From positions 1 through 8,707 of the forward strand of contig JBIOWC010000773.1 of NCBI GenBank assembly GCA_044868105.1: a stretch of DNA of 8,707 nucleotides. The letters run 5' to 3'. A model generated the notes under the pieces. That model saw only the letters and a program-made list of their open reading frames with translations. It had not been told where the DNA came from and searched no databases. Shown here one piece after another: positions 5,937 through 8,707 of this stretch (position 1 is its first letter; each line of letters opens with the position of its first letter). This DNA comes from JBFMDH01 sp044868105 (lineage in GTDB: Bacteria; Acidobacteriota; Blastocatellia; UBA7656). The translations under genes were made by a program, and so were the position numbers.

Positions 5937-6446
5937 ATGACTATCCGATGGCCATTCTGGTCATTTACGCTGTTGTTGTTGCTATTCATCTCGGCGCCGG
6001 CTCAGGGGCAGGAAGCGGCTGGGAAATCGGCGGGCCAAAATATCGCGGAGATGAAGTTCGTAACTGTTCCGGGGCTGCCAACCTGCACGCCAGGTTCCGT
6101 ACAGAGCGGCGATCCCACAAAAGGACCTTCTATCATCCTCGCCAAAGTGGCGGCCGGGTGTTCGATCCCCTGGCACTGGCATACCCCGAATGAGCACTTG
6201 ATGCTGGTCAGTGGCGTCGCCCGTGTGGAAATGAAGGATGGAAAACCGTTCACTCTTCGAGCGGGCGGTTTTGCGATGATGCCTTCTCGTCATGTCCATC
6301 AATTCCGCTGTGAGCAGGCTTGCCTACTTTACATTTATTCCGACGCAGCGCTCGACATCCATTACGTAGACGGACAGGGGAACGAGATTACGCCGTCCGA
6401 GGCGCTCAAAGCCGTTAAGGAAAAAGTGGCGACTGCGATGAAGTAA
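5937..6446 (+). CDS. Exported single-domain cupin protein
   Basis: A 169-residue cupin. The ATG at 5937 is the likely start: TTAGGAGGTG at 5921-5930 is a near-perfect ribosome binding site 6 bp before it, whereas the GTG at 5928 lies inside that site. The N-terminus, MTIRWPFWSFTLLLLLFISAPAQGQ, is a signal peptide with probable cleavage after AQG. Cupin motif 1 is PWHWHTPNEHLMLVSG (H80, H82, E86) and motif 2 is AGGFAMMPSRHVHQF (H121 in the ligand position), so the usual three-histidine/one-glutamate metal site is complete. Residues before and after are short, giving one beta-barrel. Exported cupins of this type are often annotated as cupin-domain or quercetinase-like proteins; the substrate is unknown. 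Two or three cysteines (C50, C75, C125, C129) suggest an oxidising compartment. Confidence 0.88.
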   Translation: MTIRWPFWSFTLLLLLFISAPAQGQEAAGKSAGQNIAEMKFVTVPGLPTCTPGSVQSGDPTKGPSIILAKVAAGCSIPWHWHTPNEHLMLVSGVARVEMKDGKPFTLRAGGFAMMPSRHVHQFRCEQACLLYIYSDAALDIHYVDGQGNEITPSEALKAVKEKVATAMK

Positions 6447-6534
6447 AGCGGGGCCGAAGCGCGACGGCAGGAAACCCTCGGGTTAGAGGGGACAGGCGTC
6501 GCCAGAGCGCTAGCCGCGTGGCGTGGTGTCGGTC

Positions 6535-6618
6535 GAGCGGCCCGCCGCCCAATAACGAGATGAAGCGGAGCCCGCGATGCGGGTTTCATCATGCTCTTTG
6601 AGTATTCGGCGGGCGCTC
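6535..6618. repeat. Large nested palindrome, possible terminator, after the cupin gene
   Basis: The outer arms GAGCGGCCCGCCG at 6535-6547 and CGGCGGGCGCTC at 6607-6618 are complementary with one extra G, and the pairing continues through AATA/TATT after a 3-base bulge. The inner arms are GATGAA at 6559-6564 with TTCATC at 6585-6590, and CCCGC at 6571-6575 with GCGGG at 6579-6583 around a GAT loop. The inner stem followed by TTTCATC could act as a weak terminator for the cupin gene. The whole could also be a diverged attC or a small palindromic mobile repeat. The rest of the cupin-VOC spacer shows no gene. Confidence 0.6.
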
Positions 6619-6728
6619 GGTTACGCCGGGCCTTAGCTGCTGGCGAGAAGAAGCCCCACGATGCTCTGCTTGCTGAAGCCAGGACGCTCATCTTTGCATA
6701 GACTAAGAGGCACAGGATTGGAGATACC

Positions 6729-7091
6729 ATGTTTCTAGGATTAAGAACAGTAATTTACCACGTTGATGACATTGAACAAGCCAAGGCTTGGTACAGTAGT
6801 GTTTTGGGCTTTGCACCATACTTCGATGAACCCTTTTACGTCGGTTTCAATGTTGGAGGGTTCGAGTTGGGATTAGACCCGGACCCCTCTGGCGTGTCGA
6901 AAGGCACTAATGAAGTTGCGTATTGGGGTACGGAAGATGCCAGGGAGGAATTGCGGCGATTGATTGAGCTAGGAGCCGAGCCATACCGAGAGGTGCAAGA
7001 TGTTGGTGAAGGGATTCGAGTGGGTATGGTGAAAGACCCGTTTGGGAACGTGATAGGAGTAATAGAGAATCCGAATTTTAAGCTAGCGTGA
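6729..7091 (+). CDS. VOC-superfamily (glyoxalase/bleomycin-resistance fold) protein
   Basis: A 120-residue protein, the normal length of a single-chain VOC protein with two beta-alpha-beta3 modules. The first module is LRTVIYHVDDIEQAKAWYSSVLGF and the family ending is DPFGNVIGVIENP. Usual metal-site positions are H11, E46 and E113, but the histidine normally expected at the start of the second module is absent (NEVAYWG where HIAFWG-type sequences are common), so metal binding may be altered. Family members act as lyases, isomerases, extradiol dioxygenases or drug-binding proteins; the role here cannot be assigned. The start is supported by GGAGA a few bases upstream, with rather short spacing. 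The gene is AT-rich relative to its flanks. No signal peptide is present, so it is cytoplasmic. Confidence 0.85.
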   Translation: MFLGLRTVIYHVDDIEQAKAWYSSVLGFAPYFDEPFYVGFNVGGFELGLDPDPSGVSKGTNEVAYWGTEDAREELRRLIELGAEPYREVQDVGEGIRVGMVKDPFGNVIGVIENPNFKLA

Positions 7092-7203
7092 GCAGGAAAT
7101 CGCATCGAACTGCAGCAGGCAACGGAGGCCGTAATGTCTTATCGTTCTTGGAATGCTGTGCGCCGCGCCCGCTGACAAAAAGCATTCGGTGGCTCGCCTG
7201 AAG
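7083..7203 (+). repeat. Structured intergenic repeat, copy Y
   Basis: This is a diverged relative of the structure at 1478-1560. It carries CGGAGGCCGTAA (7123-7134), AATGCTGTGCGC (7152-7163) and CCCGCTGA (7168-7175) in the same order. The arm CCGCTGA can pair with TCGGTGG as RNA with two G-U pairs, so the hairpin is kept although the bases changed. An outer stem GTGAGC (7088-7093, overlapping the VOC stop codon) with GCTCGC (7192-7197) closes the region. Confidence 0.5.
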
Positions 7204-7214
7204 CTATAGGATTA

Positions 7215-7262
7215 TTCAGATGCGGCGCTTCGCGCCTGAAAAGCTGTCCGCTACGCCGTAGC
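7215..7262. repeat. Two small hairpins upstream of the reductase gene
   Basis: GGCGC/GCGCC around a TTC loop (7224-7236), extended by TTCA/TGAA, is followed by GCTAC-GCC-GTAGC (7250-7262). There is no T-run. They lie 37 bp before the next start codon, and their role is unknown. Confidence 0.5.
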
Positions 7263-7298
7263 GATGCCAGTCAGGAAAGAAAAAGATCGGGGGACACG

Positions 7299-7892
7299 AT
7301 GGCAAACACTGATTCTCACGTAACGATCCACATGGCAGCGAGCCTCGACGGATTCATCGCTCGAAAGGACGGGAGCGTCGCTTGGATGGAGACGGCCGAC
7401 GAATTCGCAGGCGGGGACACCCTAGACCCCGAATTCGTCGAGGCCTTTCTCAAGACGATTGACTGCTACGTCATGGGATCGCGAACCTATGAGACCGCGT
7501 TGAATTTTGAATCCCAAGGATTGGGGTGGGCCTACGGCGAAAAACCCACTTTCGTCCTCACTCGTCGCGAGCTGCCGCGAACCCGGAATACGGTCGAGTT
7601 CTACTCAGGCGATCTCGCGCAGTTTGTGAATGGGCGCTTGCGACCGATGTTCCGTTCTATCTGGTTTGTTGGGGGCGGTGTAGTTTCCGGCGAATGCCTT
7701 CGTCTAGGGTTAGCCGACGAAGTTCGCTATTCGATCCTGCCAATCTTGATTGGTGACGGAATTCCCTTCTTCGAGAAGCTCGACAAAGACATCGCCCTCC
7801 ATCTGGCGGAGGTCAAAGCCTACAAGAGCGGCATGGTGGCGCTTCGTTACGAGGTGCGAGGGCGTCACGACGAGTCAAGGAACGCCACCTAA
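7299..7892 (+). CDS. Dihydrofolate-reductase-like protein (RibD C-terminal family)
   Basis: A 197-residue protein with the RibD_C/DHFR-like fold. Recognisable elements in order are HMAASLDGFIARKDGSVAWM at the start, DCYVMGSRTYE (strand and phosphate-binding turn), FVLTRREL, SIWFVGGGVVSGECLRLGLA (the glycine-rich NADPH-binding stretch) and DEVRYSILPILIGDGIPFF. Family members are small NAD(P)H-dependent reductases annotated as dihydrofolate reductase family proteins. True DHFR activity is not implied, and the usual riboflavin-pathway deaminase domain is absent. The start is supported by GGGGGA at 7289-7294. The protein is cytoplasmic and of normal length for the stand-alone family. The stop codon TAA lies inside the R'' box of the attC-like site at 7887-7938, so gene and site form a compact unit like an integron cassette. 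Confidence 0.9.
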   Translation: MANTDSHVTIHMAASLDGFIARKDGSVAWMETADEFAGGDTLDPEFVEAFLKTIDCYVMGSRTYETALNFESQGLGWAYGEKPTFVLTRRELPRTRNTVEFYSGDLAQFVNGRLRPMFRSIWFVGGGVVSGECLRLGLADEVRYSILPILIGDGIPFFEKLDKDIALHLAEVKAYKSGMVALRYEVRGRHDESRNAT

Positions 7893-7938
7893 CGTTCAGC
7901 AGGTAGCGGCACTACGCCGCTGAGGCTGAGTGTTAGGC
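7887..7938 (+). other. attC-like integron recombination site
   Basis: Left end ACCTAAC (7887-7893) fits RYYYAAC and right end GTTAGGC (7932-7938) fits GTTRRRY exactly. CCTAAC pairs with GTTAGG, and after one mismatch TTCAGC (7895-7900) pairs with GCTGAG (7925-7930) with one G-T. Inside, AGCGGC (7905-7910) pairs with GCCGCT (7916-7921) around an ACTAC loop. Unequal unpaired bases remain between the stems (AGGT against GAG). It overlaps the stop codon of the preceding gene, and the next gene starts 22 bp after its end. At 52 bp it is slightly shorter than most described attC sites. Confidence 0.68.
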
Positions 7939-7959
7939 TTCAAATTAAGGAGGAGCGAC

Positions 7960-8707
7960 GTGGCTTCAGTTATCTTTCGAAGTGTAATGGTAGTGGGACT
8001 ATTGGCGGCGGTGATTGCCACTGTTTCAGCACAGGAAAAGAGGATCAAAGTGACCCTTCTCGGCACGGGTTGTCCGCCGCCCGTCATGAACCGCTTCGGG
8101 CCGAGCACACTGGTTGAGGCCGGAGATCAGAAACTGCTCTTCGACGCCGGGCGCGGGGCGCTGCAACGCCTGACCCAGCTCAAGGTGCGCTGGCAGGATG
8201 TGCAGGGGGTCTTCCTCACTCACCTGCACTCCGATCATGTCGTCGGCTTTCCAGATCTGTGGTTGACGGGGTGGCTCATAGCGCCAGGGCGTAAGGTGCC
8301 GCTTCAGGTCTGGGGCCCGCGAGGGACCAGAAAAATGATGTATCACCTGAAGCAAGCGTACGAGTACGACATCCGGATTCGGCTCGCTAACGACCGCCCG
8401 CCACCGGCCGGGGTTGTCCTGCTCGCCAGAGATATTCGCGAGGGAGTGGTTTATAACCGAGGAGGCGTGAAGGTCACGGCGTTTGAGGTGAATCACGCCC
8501 CGGTCAAACCCGCGTTCGGCTACCGCATTGACTATGCCGGGCGCTCGGTCGTGCTGTCTGGTGACACGCGCGTTTCTGAAAACCTTATCCGGTACGCCCA
8601 GGGAGTGGAGGTATTGATTCACGAAGTGTTCGCGCCAGAAACGCTTCGGCCGCTGGGCCTCCCGCAAGAGCGCGCCAAGAATATCATCGCCTATCACACT
8701 ACCCCCG
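7960..8707 (+). CDS. Exported metallo-beta-lactamase-fold hydrolase, RNase Z-like (3' end outside window)
   Basis: A frame of 249 codons, open to the window edge. The start is GTG at 7960, with AAGGAGG at 7947-7953 and 6 bp spacing. The N-terminus ASVIFRSVMVVGLLAAVIAT followed by VSAQE is a signal peptide with likely cleavage after SA. The mature protein begins KVTLLGTGCPPPVMNRFGPS, which together with the metal motif THLHSDH (H88, H90, D92, H93), VNHAPVKPAFGYRI (H179), SGDTR (D202) and a final YHTTP (H246) gives a full two-zinc MBL site of the RNase Z/arylsulfatase-like type. With an export signal, tRNA processing is unlikely; hydrolysis of a small ester or phosphodiester outside the cytoplasm is more probable. 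Only the extreme C-terminus should be missing. The gene follows the attC-like site directly. Confidence 0.9.
   Translation, partial: MASVIFRSVMVVGLLAAVIATVSAQEKRIKVTLLGTGCPPPVMNRFGPSTLVEAGDQKLLFDAGRGALQRLTQLKVRWQDVQGVFLTHLHSDHVVGFPDLWLTGWLIAPGRKVPLQVWGPRGTRKMMYHLKQAYEYDIRIRLANDRPPPAGVVLLARDIREGVVYNRGGVKVTAFEVNHAPVKPAFGYRIDYAGRSVVLSGDTRVSENLIRYAQGVEVLIHEVFAPETLRPLGLPQERAKNIIAYHTTP

Noticed and set aside
8026..8697. Antisense frame of 223 codons
   Set aside because: It is opposite a frame with a complete metallo-beta-lactamase-fold motif set and a strong ribosome binding site; a GC-driven shadow.

Overview
The window is a stretch of bacterial accessory DNA in which every convincing gene lies on the + strand. 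The products are unrelated small cytoplasmic, secreted or membrane proteins. Most genes have their own ribosome binding site, and base composition differs visibly from gene to gene: the gene at 3089-4648 and the one at 6729-7091 are AT-richer, while 4803-5651 is clearly GC-rich. No ribosomal or housekeeping operon is present that would fix the taxonomy. The moderately high overall GC, the IS110-family element and the zinc-ribbon/GYF_2 protein fit a soil or sediment bacterium, Acidobacteriota being one possibility, but this is a weak inference.

Layout. 1-509 is the C-terminal part of an IS110-family transposase, cut by the window edge. It is followed by about 370 bp of apparently non-coding right-end sequence (a candidate bridge-RNA region with a perfect inverted repeat) and a -35-like box at 869-874. 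A palindrome-rich stretch then ends in GTTAGGC at 980-986. Next come a DUF1737 protein (1222-1404), a HIT-family protein (1576-2025), a small secreted protein of unknown function (2117-2623), a 465-bp gap with direct repeats and possible group II intron-like RNA (2624-3088), a zinc-ribbon/GYF_2/TPR-like protein (3089-4648), a DoxX-like membrane protein (4803-5651), an exported cupin (5937-6446), a VOC/glyoxalase-fold protein (6729-7091), a RibD_C/DHFR-like reductase (7299-7892) and an exported RNase Z-like metallo-beta-lactamase-fold hydrolase that runs off the right edge (7960-8707).

The main observation is what lies between the genes. At 7887-7938, overlapping the stop codon of the reductase gene, there is a site with all the hallmarks of an integron attC recombination site: ACCTAAC (RYYYAAC) and GTTAGGC (GTTRRRY) at the ends, nested imperfect inverted repeats, and the next gene starting 22 bp later. 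A second, less canonical palindrome with a single unpaired base lies at 5674-5788. Single half-sites occur just after the HIT gene (2032-2038) and at 980-986, and their flanks are complementary. Two further intergenic spaces (1401-1560 and 7083-7203) share a diverged repeat with a conserved hairpin. With the one-direction layout and unrelated cargo, this suggests a decayed integron cassette array without a visible integrase (a CALIN-like region), invaded by an IS110/IS1111-type element. Only the 7887-7938 site is strong by itself; the rest is inference.

No joint pathway among the genes can be demonstrated. Three products (2117-2623, 5937-6446, 7960-8707) carry apparent signal peptides and one is an integral membrane protein, so a good part of the cargo acts at or outside the cytoplasmic membrane.
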